Source: Pseudomonadota bacterium
GTDB lineage: Bacteria; Pseudomonadota; Gammaproteobacteria; Burkholderiales; Burkholderiaceae_C
DNA length: 54,463 nt
Direction: 5' to 3'
Assembly: GCA_021846965.1 (NCBI GenBank)
Contig: JAJZWA010000022.1
Span: 1 to 54,463 of the forward strand
Of the stretch, positions 34,120 through 43,049 are shown piece after piece (the stretch's first letter is position 1; every line of letters starts with the position of its first letter). A program made the translations under genes and the position numbers. Below the pieces are notes generated by a model that saw only the letters and a list, made by a program, of their open reading frames with translations, did no database searches and was not told the DNA's origin.

Positions 34120-35843
34120 ACAAGCTCCTGCAAGCCTTCCTGGCCCCGGCCCTGCTGCTGGCCGCCGGCGCCGCCCGGGCCGCCGGGCCCGCCGTCGGCG
34201 AGACCACCCGCCAGGGCACCAACCTGACCGCCATCATCCTGTTCGCGGTTTTCGTGGCGGCCTAGCTGTGGATCACCAAGTGGGCCGCCTCGCGTACCCG
34301 TTCGGCGGCCGATTTCTACACCGCCGGCGCCGGGATCACCGGTTTCCAGAACGGCCTGGCGATCGCCGGGGACTACATGTCCGCGGCCTCCTTCCTGGGC
34401 ATTTCCGCGGCGGTCATGACCAGCGGCTACGACGGCCTGATCTATTCCATCGGCTTCCTGGTGGGCTGGCCGATCATCACCTTCCTCATGGCCGAGCGCC
34501 TGCGCAACCTGGGGCGCTTCACCTTCGCCGACGTGGCCGGCTACCGCTTCCGCCAGGGGCCCATCCGCGCCTTCGCGGCCTCGGGCACGCTGATCGTCGT
34601 CGCCTTCTACCTCATCGCCCAGATGGTCGGCGCGGGCTCGCTGATCAAGCTGCTGTTCGGGCTGGACTACTGGGTGGCGGTCGTGCTCGTGGGCGTGCTG
34701 ATGATGGTCTACGTGCTGTTCGGGGGCATGACCGCGACGACCTGGGTGCAGATCGTCAAGGCCTGCCTGCTGCTGGCCGGGGTGACCTTCATGGCGGTGA
34801 TGGTGCTGGCCCAGTTCGGCTTCAGCCCCGAGGCCTTGTTCGCCCGCGCCGTGCAGGTCAAGGCCGCCGTGGCTGCCGCCGCCGGCAAGAGCCCGGAGGA
34901 GGCGCACGCGGCCGGACTGTCGGTGATGAACCCCGGAGGCTTCGTCAAGGATCCGATCTCCGCGATCTCCTTCGGCATGGCGCTGATGTTCGGAACCGCG
35001 GGCCTGCCCCACATCCTCATGCGCTTCTTCACCGTGCCCGACGCGCGCCAGGCGCGCAAGTCGGTGCTGTGGGCCACCACCTGGATCGGCTACTTCTACG
35101 TGCTGATCTTCATCATCGGATTCGGCGCCATCGCGCTGGTGCTCACCGATCCCGCGGTGGCCGACGTGGCCAAGGGCGTGATCCGCGGCGGTGCCGGCAA
35201 CGCCAACATGGCGGCGGTGCTGGTGGCCAAGGCGGTGGGGGGCAATGTGTTCTTCGGCTTCATCTCGGCCGTGGCCTTCGCCACCATCCTGGCGGTGGTC
35301 GCCGGGTTGACCCTGTCAGGGGCCTCGGCGGTGTCGCACGACATCTACGCCACGCTGATACGCGGCGGCAAGGCCGACAGCGCCTCGGAGCTGAAGGTCT
35401 CGCGCATCACCACCGTCGTGCTCGGTCTGGTCGCGGTGCTGCTGGGCATCGTGTTCCAGAAGCAGAACGTGGCCTTCATGGTGTCCCTGGCCTTCGCGGT
35501 GGCCGCGTCGGCCAACTTCCCGGTGCTGTTCCTGTCGGTGCTGTGGAAGGATTGCACCACCCGCGGCGCGGTGATCGGGGGATTCCTCGGACTGGTCTCG
35601 TCGGTGGCCCTGACCATCGTCTCGCCCTCGGTGTGGGAGGCCACGCTGGGATTCCCGAAGGGCTCGGCGCTGTTTCCCTATGCCTCGCCCGCGCTGTTCT
35701 CGATGACCATCGCCTTCGTGGGCATCTGGGTGTTCTCGCTGCTCGACCGCGGCGCGGCGGCGCAGGCCGAGCGCGACGCCTTCGAAGCGCAGCAGGTGCG
35801 CTCGGAGACCGGGCTGGGGGCCGAGACCGCCTCCAGGCATTGA
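34116..35843 (+). pseudogene. actP: ActP-like cation/acetate symporter with in-frame amber codon
   Basis: The frame from GTG 34116 encodes a signal-like segment and first helix (LTAIILFAVFVAA), then TAG at 34263-34265 (codon 50), then 525 further codons in frame without another stop: [43 protein letters not shown], and all later SSF helices and the C-terminus. Homologues read straight through this point. Restart is possible at ATG 34377 (codon 88), but this would lack the first helix. The rest shows no decay, so either a very recent null mutation, a sequencing error, or suppression is involved. Function if intact: Na+-coupled uptake of acetate or a related acid. Partner DUF485 is intact. Confidence 0.8.
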
Positions 35844-35943
35844 CGCCCGGGCACGGGGCGGGCTCGCGCCCGCCTCGCGCGGCCCGCCGGGACCGGGCGG
35901 CGGGCCGCGAGCGCCTTCCCGGCCGGCCGAAACCACCTGCGAC

Positions 35944-37761
35944 ATGCCCAATGCCTTCGACTTCACGGCCTCGCCCTTCGACTGCCTGAGTCCGCAGGAG
36001 CGCCAGCTGGTGCGCGACGCCGTGGACGTGGCGTATTTCGCGCAGGGGCGCACCATCCTGGACGTGGGCTCGGTGCCCACCCAGCTGTACGTGGTGATGA
36101 AGGGCGTGGTGGCCCAGCATGACGGCGAGCAGCTGGTCGCCAGCTATGGTCCGCAGGACTGCTTCGACGCCCGCGCGCTGATGGCCGGACGCAGCAGCAG
36201 CCGCTTCGTGGCGCGCGAGGAGGTGCTGGCCTACGAGTTGCCGCGCGACGCCGTGAAGGAGCTGATCGCATCCAACGCGGCCTTCGGCGCCTTGCTGTTC
36301 GCCGAGCTCAGCGACAAGCTGGGCGCGCTGGCGCAGCTGCGCAGCCGGCACGAGCTTCAGGCGCTGGGCATGGCTCGTGTGGCCGACGCCTTCGTGCGCC
36401 CGGTGCAGGTGGTGGACGCCGGCACCGACATCGTCGCCGTCGCCGGCATTTTCCAGGCCGAGCATGTCTCCAGCGTGCTGGTGCGCGAATCCGCGAGCGC
36501 CGGGGCGCGCCTGGGGATCTTCACCCGGGCCTCGCTGCAGCGGGCCATCCTGGACGGCAGGCCCCCCGCGCGCCTGCCTGCGGCGAGCTTCGCCACCTTC
36601 GATCTGCTCACCACCACGCCCGAGGAGCCCATCGGCGAGGCGCTGGCGCGCATGCTTCGCGGGCGCGTGCACCGGCTGGTGGTGCTGCGCGAGGGGCAGG
36701 TGGCGGGCGTGCTCGAGGCGCTGGATCTGTTCAGCTTCCTGGCCAACCATTCCTACCTGATCACGGTGCAGATCGACATGGCGCAGGATCTCGCGGCGCT
36801 GGCAGATGCCGCCTCGAAGATCACGCGCATGGTGTCGCTGCTGCACCGGGGCGGAACACGCATCGGGCTGATCGCCGGCCTGGTCACCGAGCTCAACACG
36901 CGCCTGTTCCAGCGCGCCTGGAGCCTGATCGCGCCGCCCGCGCTGGTGGACAACAGCTGCCTGTTCGTGATGGGCAGCGAAGGCCGGGGAGAGCAGATCC
37001 TGAAGACCGACCAGGACAACGCCCTGGTGCTGCGCGACGGCTACGCGCCGCCGGAGAACCTGCACGAGCTGGCAGGGCGCTTCACGGCTGCCCTCGCGGA
37101 CTTCGGCTATCCCCCATGCCCCGGCGGGGTGATGCTGGACCGGCCGCGCTGGTGCATGAGCGCCTCGGATTTCGCCGGCAAGCTGCGCGCCTGGCTGCAC
37201 GATCGCGCGCCCGAACAACTGATGGACCTGGCCATTTTCCTGGATGCTCGCGCGGTGTGCGGCGACGTGCAGCTGTTGCGCGAACTGCGCGAGCGGGTGT
37301 TCCGCGAGGCCCTGGACGACGACGCCCTGCTGGCCCGCTTCGCCTCGGCCATCGACGCCTTCGGCGCCGGCACGGCCTGGTGGACCCGGTTGCTCGGCGA
37401 CGCGCAGCAAGCCATCGACCTCAAGAAGGAGGGCATGTTCGCGCTGGTGCATGGGGTGCGCAGCCTGGCGCTGGCGCATCGCATCCAGGCCACCGGCACC
37501 GAGGAACGCCTCGAGGCGCTGGCCGCCGCGGGCCAGCTCGCGCATGCCGAGGCGCAGGAATTGCTGCAGGCGCTGCACGTGCTGATGCAGCTGCGCCTGC
37601 AGGCCGGGCTCGACCAGATCGACCGGCGCCAACCCGTGACCGGCTTGCTGGAGCCGCAGCAGCTGGGCTCCCTCGATCGCAGCCTGCTCAAGGACGCGCT
37701 GGGTGTGGTCAGGCGCTTCCGGGGCATGCTGCATCGACGCTTCCAGCTCGACCGCCTGTGA
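35944..37761 (+). CDS. cNMP-binding/CBS/DUF294 nucleotidyltransferase-like protein
   Basis: 605-residue cytoplasmic signalling protein. Cyclic-nucleotide-binding fold at about 10-110; paired CBS domains at about 150-275; DUF294 nucleotidyltransferase fold at about 300-440 with GSEGRGEQ (344-351) and the metal-binding pair in KTDQDN (Asp356, Asp358); a helical DUF294 C-domain at about 455-600. This layout matches GlnD-like putative nucleotidyltransferases found next to acetate-type symporters. Target and nucleotide are unknown. It follows the actP-like gene by 100 nt and precedes a DEDDh exonuclease gene, a recurring four-gene neighbourhood in proteobacteria. Confidence 0.92.
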   Translation: MPNAFDFTASPFDCLSPQERQLVRDAVDVAYFAQGRTILDVGSVPTQLYVVMKGVVAQHDGEQLVASYGPQDCFDARALMAGRSSSRFVAREEVLAYELPRDAVKELIASNAAFGALLFAELSDKLGALAQLRSRHELQALGMARVADAFVRPVQVVDAGTDIVAVAGIFQAEHVSSVLVRESASAGARLGIFTRASLQRAILDGRPPARLPAASFATFDLLTTTPEEPIGEALARMLRGRVHRLVVLREGQVAGVLEALDLFSFLANHSYLITVQIDMAQDLAALADAASKITRMVSLLHRGGTRIGLIAGLVTELNTRLFQRAWSLIAPPALVDNSCLFVMGSEGRGEQILKTDQDNALVLRDGYAPPENLHELAGRFTAALADFGYPPCPGGVMLDRPRWCMSASDFAGKLRAWLHDRAPEQLMDLAIFLDARAVCGDVQLLRELRERVFREALDDDALLARFASAIDAFGAGTAWWTRLLGDAQQAIDLKKEGMFALVHGVRSLALAHRIQATGTEERLEALAAAGQLAHAEAQELLQALHVLMQLRLQAGLDQIDRRQPVTGLLEPQQLGSLDRSLLKDALGVVRRFRGMLHRRFQLDRL

Positions 37762-37787
37762 GCGCGGCCCGGCCTGGGGTTCCTGAC

Positions 37788-38447
37788 ATGCACGCCGCCG
37801 GCACCCGCCTGCTCCGAGCCTGGCGCGCACGCCGGGGCCTGCGACGCCTGCGCGACCCCCGCTACGCCTTCCTGTTCGAGGCGCCGCCGCCTCAGGAGTG
37901 GGTGGCGCTGGACTGCGAGACCACCGGACTGGACCCGCGCCGCGACGAGATCATCGCCCTGGCCGCCGTACGCATCGTCGGGACACGCATCCTGAGCAGC
38001 CAGCGCCTGCACCTGCTCGTGCGCCCACGCGGCGAACCAGGGCAAAGCGCCCGCGTGCACCGCCTGCGCGGGCGCGACCTCGCGGACGGCCTGCCGCTGC
38101 GCGAGGCTCTGGACCGGCTGCTGCGTTTCGTCGGAAGCCGGCCCCTGGTGGGCTATTACCTGGAGTTCGACGTGGGCATGATCGAGCGCGAGCTGCGCCC
38201 CTGGCTGGGCATCGGCCTGCCGCAGGATCGCGTGGAGGTCTCCGCGCTGTACCACGACCACAAACTGCGCCAGCTGCCCGAGTGGGCCCGCCAGGGCCAG
38301 GTGCGCATCGACCTGCGCCTGCAAGCCATTATGCGCGACCTGGACCTGCCGCTGCGCGATGCGCACGACCCCTTCAACGACGCCGAGATGGCGGCCATGG
38401 CCTTTCTCAAGCTGCGCGCCCTGCAGGGCGCGCAGCAGGCGGACTGA
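37788..38447 (+). CDS. DEDDh 3'-5' exonuclease (DnaQ-like)
   Basis: 219-residue exonuclease. Exo I VALDCETTGLDP holds Asp and Glu; Exo II lies in VGYYLEFDVGMIERE; Exo III carries the His and Asp in DAHDPFNDAEMAAMA. These are the four acidic residues plus His of the DEDDh class. A basic N-terminal 30 residues precedes the fold. It resembles the stand-alone exonuclease that accompanies DUF294/actP gene sets rather than DnaQ itself. A GTG at 37758, overlapping the previous stop, is an alternative start adding ten residues. Confidence 0.9.
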   Translation: MHAAGTRLLRAWRARRGLRRLRDPRYAFLFEAPPPQEWVALDCETTGLDPRRDEIIALAAVRIVGTRILSSQRLHLLVRPRGEPGQSARVHRLRGRDLADGLPLREALDRLLRFVGSRPLVGYYLEFDVGMIERELRPWLGIGLPQDRVEVSALYHDHKLRQLPEWARQGQVRIDLRLQAIMRDLDLPLRDAHDPFNDAEMAAMAFLKLRALQGAQQAD

Positions 38448-38479
38448 ACGGCGCCGCGGCTCCCACCCCGCCGGGGCGC

Positions 38480-38917
38480 TCAGGCCTCCTTGGCCTGGCC
38501 GATCTGCTGCTCGATGCGCTGGAGCTGCTCTTTCGTGAGCACCTTTTCCGCCTTGGGAAAGAGCTCGTCCTCTTCCTCGCGGACATGGTGCAGCAGGTTC
38601 TCCTGCAGCACCCTGAGCCTGGCCTTCCAATCCTCGTCCTGGAAATCCGCGGATTCCAGCTCTTCCAGCAGCAGGTCCACCACATGGTGTTCCTGGTAGG
38701 CCTCCAGCGTCAGCGCGTGGGTGCTTTTGCGCGCCTCCAGCGCGGGATACACCAGGCGTTCCTCGAGGTTTTCGTGCACCTGCAGTTCCTGCTTCAGGGT
38801 GTTCAACAGTTCCTGGCGCCTTTTCCTGGCCGACACCGGGGTATCGAGCAGTTCCTCGATGATTCCCTTGACGAGTTCATGGTCCTTGACGAGCAATGCG
38901 AAGGTTCCGGTCTGCAT
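38480..38917 (-). CDS. Hemerythrin domain-containing protein
   Basis: 145-residue four-helix protein that would bind a di-iron centre. Ligand pattern: His in KDHELVKG, HxxxE in VHENLEERLVYP, His pair in YQEHHVVD and HxxxE in LHHVREEEDELFP. Such proteins sense or store O2 or NO or scavenge iron. ATG 38917 has GGAG six to seven nt upstream, so I prefer it to ATG 38929. It converges on the exonuclease gene and lies 46 nt downstream of the DUF1328 gene. Confidence 0.92.
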   Translation of the reverse strand: MQTGTFALLVKDHELVKGIIEELLDTPVSARKRRQELLNTLKQELQVHENLEERLVYPALEARKSTHALTLEAYQEHHVVDLLLEELESADFQDEDWKARLRVLQENLLHHVREEEDELFPKAEKVLTKEQLQRIEQQIGQAKEA

Positions 38918-38963
38918 GGGCAGCTCCATCGGTAGAGGGGAAGGGCGGGGCGAGGCAGGAACC

Positions 38964-39134
38964 TCAGCGGTTCCGCAGACTCACCAGATGCAACACCAGA
39001 CTGATCACGAAGCCGGCGAGCGAGACGAAGAAGATCAGCTTCGCCACTCCGACCGCGGCCGATGCCACGCCGAAGAACCCGAACACCGAGGCCACCACCG
39101 CCGCGAGAAGAAACAACACCACCCATCTCAGCAT
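38964..39134 (-). CDS. DUF1328 (YtjA) small membrane protein
   Basis: 56-residue protein with two membrane helices: MLRWVVLFLLAAVVASVFGF and LIFFVSLAGFVISLVLHLV. This start and the intervening GVASAAVGVAK are the DUF1328 signature. Often induced by envelope stress; function unknown. AGGAGT precedes the ATG by seven nt. It probably shares a transcript with the downstream hemerythrin gene. Confidence 0.93.
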   Translation of the reverse strand: MLRWVVLFLLAAVVASVFGFFGVASAAVGVAKLIFFVSLAGFVISLVLHLVSLRNR

Positions 39135-39287
39135 GAAGGACTCCTGGAGGGCTCGGGCTTGCGAGCCAGTGCGAACAGTTACAATATGTTTCAATCCGGT
39201 TTCAGTCTAAGGCCGCCTCCCGCGCAGGGGGGCTGGGCGCCTGAACGTCCATGGTCCCCGTAGGGGAGCAGGGAGCTGCGAAGGGAG

Positions 39288-39293
39288 CACAAT
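39288..39293 (+). promoter_or_regulatory. -10-like hexamer directly upstream of the retropepsin-like gene
   Basis: CACAAT is followed by six nt (GCGCCC) and the ATG at 39300. A GGGAG further upstream is 13 nt from the ATG, too far to be a good Shine-Dalgarno. A leaderless transcript is one reading. Confidence 0.35.
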
Positions 39294-39299
39294 GCGCCC

Positions 39300-39884
39300 A
39301 TGGGAATCGACCCTCGCGACGGCATGAAACCAGGCGGCCCCCGGATCCCGGCGCCACCGCCTCCGGGTTACGTGGCTCCGCGCCGGCCTCCGGCAGGCGT
39401 GCTCTGGATGGTGCTGCTGTGGTGCCTGATCGGCGGGGCGCTGTACCTGATGGTGCGCTCCTTCGTGCCGGGCTTCGCGCCCCTGCGCATCCAGGCATCG
39501 CAGGCCGACGAACTGCTGCTCAGTCCCGATCGCTCGGGCAACTACACGGTGCCCGGCACGATCAACGGCGTGCCCGTCACCTTCCTGGTGGACACCGGCG
39601 CATCCACCGTGTCGGTATCCGCGAGCGCGGCCGATCGCATGGGCCTTTCGGGTTGCCAGGGCATCGCCTCGCAGACCGCCAACGGCAGCACATCGGGCTG
39701 CCTGGCGCTGGCCCGCGAGTTGCGCTTCGGTCCCTTCACCGCCCGCGACGTGCGGGTCGCCGTGCTGCCCCATCTGTCCGGAGGCACCGCGCTGCTGGGC
39801 ATGAACCTGCTGTCGCGCATGCGCATGCTCCAGCAGGATGGGCACCTGGAACTGCGCGCCTCGGGCCGGGCTCCGGGAGCCTGA
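39300..39884 (+). CDS. Retropepsin-like aspartic protease, membrane-anchored
   Basis: 194-residue single-domain aspartic protease (clan AA family TIGR02281). A Pro-rich N-terminus is followed by one membrane helix (about 33-54). The retropepsin half-domain covers 75-185: the catalytic motif is VTFLVDTGASTVSVS, the flap region contains ANGSTSGCLAL, and the C-terminal strand is ALLGMNLLSRM. As in retroviral proteases, two copies would have to dimerise. Two cysteines in the domain (SGCQG, SGCLA) could form a disulfide in the periplasm. Substrates are unknown. Confidence 0.88.
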   Translation: MGIDPRDGMKPGGPRIPAPPPPGYVAPRRPPAGVLWMVLLWCLIGGALYLMVRSFVPGFAPLRIQASQADELLLSPDRSGNYTVPGTINGVPVTFLVDTGASTVSVSASAADRMGLSGCQGIASQTANGSTSGCLALARELRFGPFTARDVRVAVLPHLSGGTALLGMNLLSRMRMLQQDGHLELRASGRAPGA

Positions 39885-39926
39885 GCTTCCCGCACCCGCG
39901 GGCTCGCGGCGCCTTGTATGTCCAAC

Positions 39927-40640
39927 TCAGGCCGCCGGCAGGTCCGCCGGCAGATCCGCGGGCAACAGGTCGGTGAACACGAAGCCGTCGCGCTCGACGG
40001 TTTCGCCCACGCGTAGCGCGACCGGGCGCTCGAACATGGGCCCGTCGAAGGCGAAGCTGTGGAATTCGCCGAATTCACCGCAGGGATCGACACCGAGGGG
40101 AAGCTCGGCCAGGAAGGCCGTGTCGTAGCTGCGCCCCGCGAACTCGCGCGGCAGGCGCTTCGGGTCGATGCAGCTGATCACCGCCCGCAGGCCGCCGGCG
40201 ACCATGGTTCGGGACAGCTCGGCGGTCGGCATGCCCCAGAGGGGAAACAGCGCGGCCATGCCGCTGGATTCCAGCTGCCGCTCGCGATAACGCCGCACGT
40301 CCTCCAGGAACAGGTCGCCGAAGGCGAAAGCCTCGACACCGTCGGCTCGGGCCTGCAGCACGAAGGCCTGCATCGCCGATTCGTACTCCGCATTGCTGCA
40401 GGGGAAGGGGATGTCGATCAGGAACAGCGGCAAGCCGAGCGCTGCGGCCTGGCGGCGCAGCAATTCGATGCGCACGCCGTGCATCGCCACGCGCTGGAAG
40501 GCCGCGTTCACGGTGCAGAACAGCCCGGCCAGCTCGACGCGGGGATCGCGCCGGAGCAGCTGAACGGCCCAGGCGCTGTCCTTGCCGGTGCTCCAGGAAA
40601 GCAGGGTCTTGCGGTGCATGGGGCTGCGCGTTTGGATCAT
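39927..40640 (-). CDS. PP-loop ATPase of the diphthine-ammonia-ligase-like family (DUF71)
   Basis: About 237 residues. The N-terminal adenine nucleotide alpha-hydrolase P-loop is LLSWSTGKDSAWA (SGGKDS type). FGDLFLEDVRRYRERQL and GMPTAELSRTMVAGGLRAVISCID are DUF71 blocks, and the end carries GVDPCGEFGEFHSFAFDGP. In eukaryotes the family amidates diphthine; bacterial members have unknown ligase-type roles. The C-terminus ends in a tandem repeat (PADLPADLPA). The start may be ATG 40619 (MHRKTLLSW) instead. Confidence 0.85.
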   Translation of the reverse strand: MIQTRSPMHRKTLLSWSTGKDSAWAVQLLRRDPRVELAGLFCTVNAAFQRVAMHGVRIELLRRQAAALGLPLFLIDIPFPCSNAEYESAMQAFVLQARADGVEAFAFGDLFLEDVRRYRERQLESSGMAALFPLWGMPTAELSRTMVAGGLRAVISCIDPKRLPREFAGRSYDTAFLAELPLGVDPCGEFGEFHSFAFDGPMFERPVALRVGETVERDGFVFTDLLPADLPADLPAA

Positions 40641-41067
40641 GGCTTCGTATTGCCCGTACACCTTGTCCGGACGTTGCGCGTCGCCGCGACCCTGGCGCGC
40701 GACGCTCTTATGATAACGACATGCAAAGTCGTGAAAAAGCCAGAAAACCGACAATGCACAGGGCCGAGCCATGGCCCGCGCATGCGGGCGTACGACGAAG
40801 CCGGGTAGCCCCCAGGCAGCATCCGCCGCGCACTCGATCCCCCTGGCCCCGGTGGAGCTTGACCACCGTGATGGTGCTCGCAACCGTGGCCTTCAGCGGC
40901 AAGGTTCCGCTGCTCACACCCCCACGTCTCACGCCCGCCCTGCTGTGGGCGGGCTCCGGGGCCGGTGCCGGGGGCTACTCGCGGGACGTCGACAGCTGAA
41001 GCCTGCTGCTCCATGCCGCCCGCCGCGCGGCCCGCGCTGGCCGACACCGACCTGCGCCGCCGCCTGC
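40641..41067. other. Gene-poor region upstream of the DUF71 gene
   Basis: About 430 bp without a gene I can support. It holds a possible -10 (TATCAT, minus strand, 40715-40710) for the DUF71 gene and a small dyad ACGAC-atgcaaa-GTCGT (40716-40732). Short open frames on both strands show no family features. Confidence 0.5.
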
Positions 41068-41463
41068 CTAGGCCTTGGGGCGATGGAGAGCGCAAAGCTT
41101 GTTGCCGTCCGGGTCGCGCACGTAGGCGAGATACAGCACCCCCGTGGGTCCCGTGCGGGGGCCCGGCGGCTCTTCGATGGACGTGCCCCCGTTCGCGACG
41201 GCAACGTCGTGGAACTCGCGCACCTGTTCGGGCGAGCTGCACTTGAAGCCGATGGTGCCCCCATTGCCAACCGTGGCGGGGCGACCGTCGATGGGTTCGC
41301 TCAGCCCGAAGGAGGAGCCATCATGTCGGTAGAACAGGCGTCGCTGGCCGGTCTTGTTCGTGCTCTCGGTTCCCGCTCCCAGTCCGAGCACACCGAGGAC
41401 GGAGTCATAGAAGCGCTTGGATCGCTCGATATCGTTGGTGCCGAGCATGACATGACTGAACAA
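41068..41463 (-). CDS. VOC (glyoxalase/dioxygenase) superfamily protein
   Basis: 131-residue single-module VOC protein. It begins FSHVMLGTNDIERSKRFYDS, the usual first beta-alpha unit with a metal-ligand His, and ends LAYVRDPDGNKLCALHRP, the usual last strand with RDPDGNK. Two modules would form one metal site. I place the start at TTG 41463, which has a strong AGGAGG six nt upstream; no better ATG exists before the conserved strand. GC content is lower than in the housekeeping genes to the left. Substrate unknown; it could be a resistance or detoxification protein. Confidence 0.85.
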   Translation of the reverse strand: MFSHVMLGTNDIERSKRFYDSVLGVLGLGAGTESTNKTGQRRLFYRHDGSSFGLSEPIDGRPATVGNGGTIGFKCSSPEQVREFHDVAVANGGTSIEEPPGPRTGPTGVLYLAYVRDPDGNKLCALHRPKA

Positions 41464-41608
41464 GATGGGCCTCCTGTGGTGTGGTGGAAGAAAACAAGCG
41501 GGCAACTGCCTGTGCCACTGCCTGTGGCGCTGCCCGAAACATGGCAAATCACGCATAAGGTAGCAGCCTCGCGCGATCCGCGCCTCGCGGCCCCGCCGCG
41601 CAGCCAGA

Positions 41609-42172
41609 CTACTCGAGGCCTTGAAAGCTGCTCGGCCTGCGCATGGGGTCGCGCTCGAAATTCTCGATGGATCGCTGCCACCCATCGAAATTTCCTCGCG
41701 ATAGAAAATCCACAAAGCCGTCCTGGATCGCCAGGCGCTCTCCGTTCCTCGATTCTGACGAAGTCACGTAGGCGTGGCCCTCGAACATCAGAACCAGGAA
41801 GATCAAGTTCGCAATCAGGATGTCGCCGACGATCGGTTCCTGGCAATCGAACAGGAATGTCTTCTCACGATGGATGTCCGGCGCACCAACGTCCGGGGAA
41901 GCCAGAAATTTGCCGATCAACGCGTGTTCGACCTCTCCCAGCGCGGTCGAATTGTCGAACTGAAGGATCTTCCATTCCCCGGATGGAAGACTGCTCAGCG
42001 CCCAGAGCGCGAAATTGTGCAAGAGGTTGACATCTCGACCGGGCCGGAATTGTTGCCAGCGGTACTCATCCGGATGCACGTTCAGATCCTTGATCTCATT
42101 CCAGTCGCCCACCGATAGGCCAAGCGGCGCGAGATGTTCCATCGCCTGGGCAGGTGTCAGTATCTTGGGCAT
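41609..42172 (-). CDS. Hypothetical protein, low-GC orphan
   Basis: 187-residue soluble protein that I do not recognise. It is rich in Phe, Trp, Asp and Glu (WNEIKDLNVHPDEYRW, FDGWQRSIENFERD) and contains one hydrophobic strand-like segment (ILIANLIFLVLMFEGHAYV) and an acidic N-terminal half. The base composition is clearly lower in GC than the window average, with AT-rich codons, which suggests transfer. It may be an immunity- or SUKH-like globular protein, but no motif confirms that. No Shine-Dalgarno is obvious before ATG 42172; a GTG/ATG 15 codons upstream is possible. Confidence 0.6.
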   Translation of the reverse strand: MPKILTPAQAMEHLAPLGLSVGDWNEIKDLNVHPDEYRWQQFRPGRDVNLLHNFALWALSSLPSGEWKILQFDNSTALGEVEHALIGKFLASPDVGAPDIHREKTFLFDCQEPIVGDILIANLIFLVLMFEGHAYVTSSESRNGERLAIQDGFVDFLSRGNFDGWQRSIENFERDPMRRPSSFQGLE

Positions 42173-42213
42173 GGCGGTTTGCTGGATCGAGCAGGGTGTT
42201 TTTTGGCAGGGCG

Positions 42214-42432
42214 TCAAACCCGTCCGGCGGGCGGCGGCGCTGCGGTCCTGTCACCACAGTGGGCCTGCCATGCGCCGTGGCAGCCGTGCCGGCGGCGAAA
42301 CAAAAGGGCCACGCCGACTGCGATCAACAGGAGCGGGGCGATGAATGGGATCATCCCGATCGGGATGAGGCCCAGATGCTTGGCAATGCCGAGCAGGCCG
42401 ATGACGATGAGTGCGACAGGCAAGATTCTCAT
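42214..42432 (-). CDS. Small two-helix membrane protein with Cys/His tail
   Basis: 72-residue protein. Two hydrophobic helices (RILPVALIVIGLLGIAKHLG and MIPFIAPLLLIAVGVALLF) match the LiaI/LiaF-type transmembrane module. The C-terminal tail is FRRRHGCHGAWQAHCGD: two Cys and three His within ten residues, a possible metal-binding knot. GGAG lies nine nt before the ATG. It follows the broken sigma-factor gene by 27 nt and was probably in its operon. Confidence 0.65.
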   Translation of the reverse strand: MRILPVALIVIGLLGIAKHLGLIPIGMIPFIAPLLLIAVGVALLFRRRHGCHGAWQAHCGDRTAAPPPAGRV

Positions 42433-42459
42433 GATGGTCTCCGAAGGGAGGTGAGGGGG

Positions 42460-42927
42460 TCAAGGGAAGGGTCTGGAGCCGGCAAGCCTCAGGCTTGCTC
42501 GTCCGGTGCGGGGGGGCGAGCGCCCGCTTTCGAGGAGGAATCCCCACGGGGTGCGGTCGGACCGGAGGCATCGCCATCCCTGCCGCAACGAGAGTGCCAC
42601 TGCCACATTCTCTTCGAGCCAACTGCGGCCCACGTCGTCATCGGTGGAGGGCAAAGGCTCCCTTTTCGTTCGGCGCGCGCGATCGATGATGCGGTTCCTG
42701 GCGACTCGAAACAGCCATGCGCCGGCCTGCTCGATGGCATCCGTGGTCACGTAGAACTCGAGCAACACGTCCTGCAGGATGTCCTCGGCCTCATCCGCAT
42801 CGCGCACCTGGCGACGGATGAAATGGCCCAACCGCGAACCTTCACGCTTGACGATCTCGGTGAAACGCGCGGCGTTGGCGGGCATGGGGAAGGGATCTGG
42901 CGGCGGCAGGCTGGAAACGGCGTCCAT
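42460..42927 (-). pseudogene. ECF-type RNA polymerase sigma factor lacking region 4
   Basis: 155 codons. Residues about 18-95 are a good sigma region 2: FTEIVKREGSRLGHFIRRQV, then DADEAEDILQDVLLEF, and AWLFRVARNRIIDRARRTKR, ending EPLPSTDDD. After GRSWLEENV homology stops, and 50 Arg/Ser/Gly-rich codons lead to the stop. The region 4 helix-turn-helix is absent in all three frames of the downstream DNA, so a deletion rather than a frameshift is likely. A protein of this type could not contact -35 elements. It may be dead or a dominant partial factor. Confidence 0.7.
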
Positions 42928-43049
42928 GCCAGGTAGACGAATGAGCGAGGGGAATATTGTGATGCCCCGAAGGCGGCAAGCTGCAGCGAAGCAGTTGCGC
43001 GCGTCGAACACATACCCTCGCGGCACCGATGCTCTCGAGTATCGGAGGA

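Noticed and set aside
40721..40999. A 92-codon frame on the plus strand and one on the minus strand in the gap before the VOC gene.
   Set aside because: Neither shows a family motif, ribosome binding site or neighbour relation. Left as a gene-poor region.
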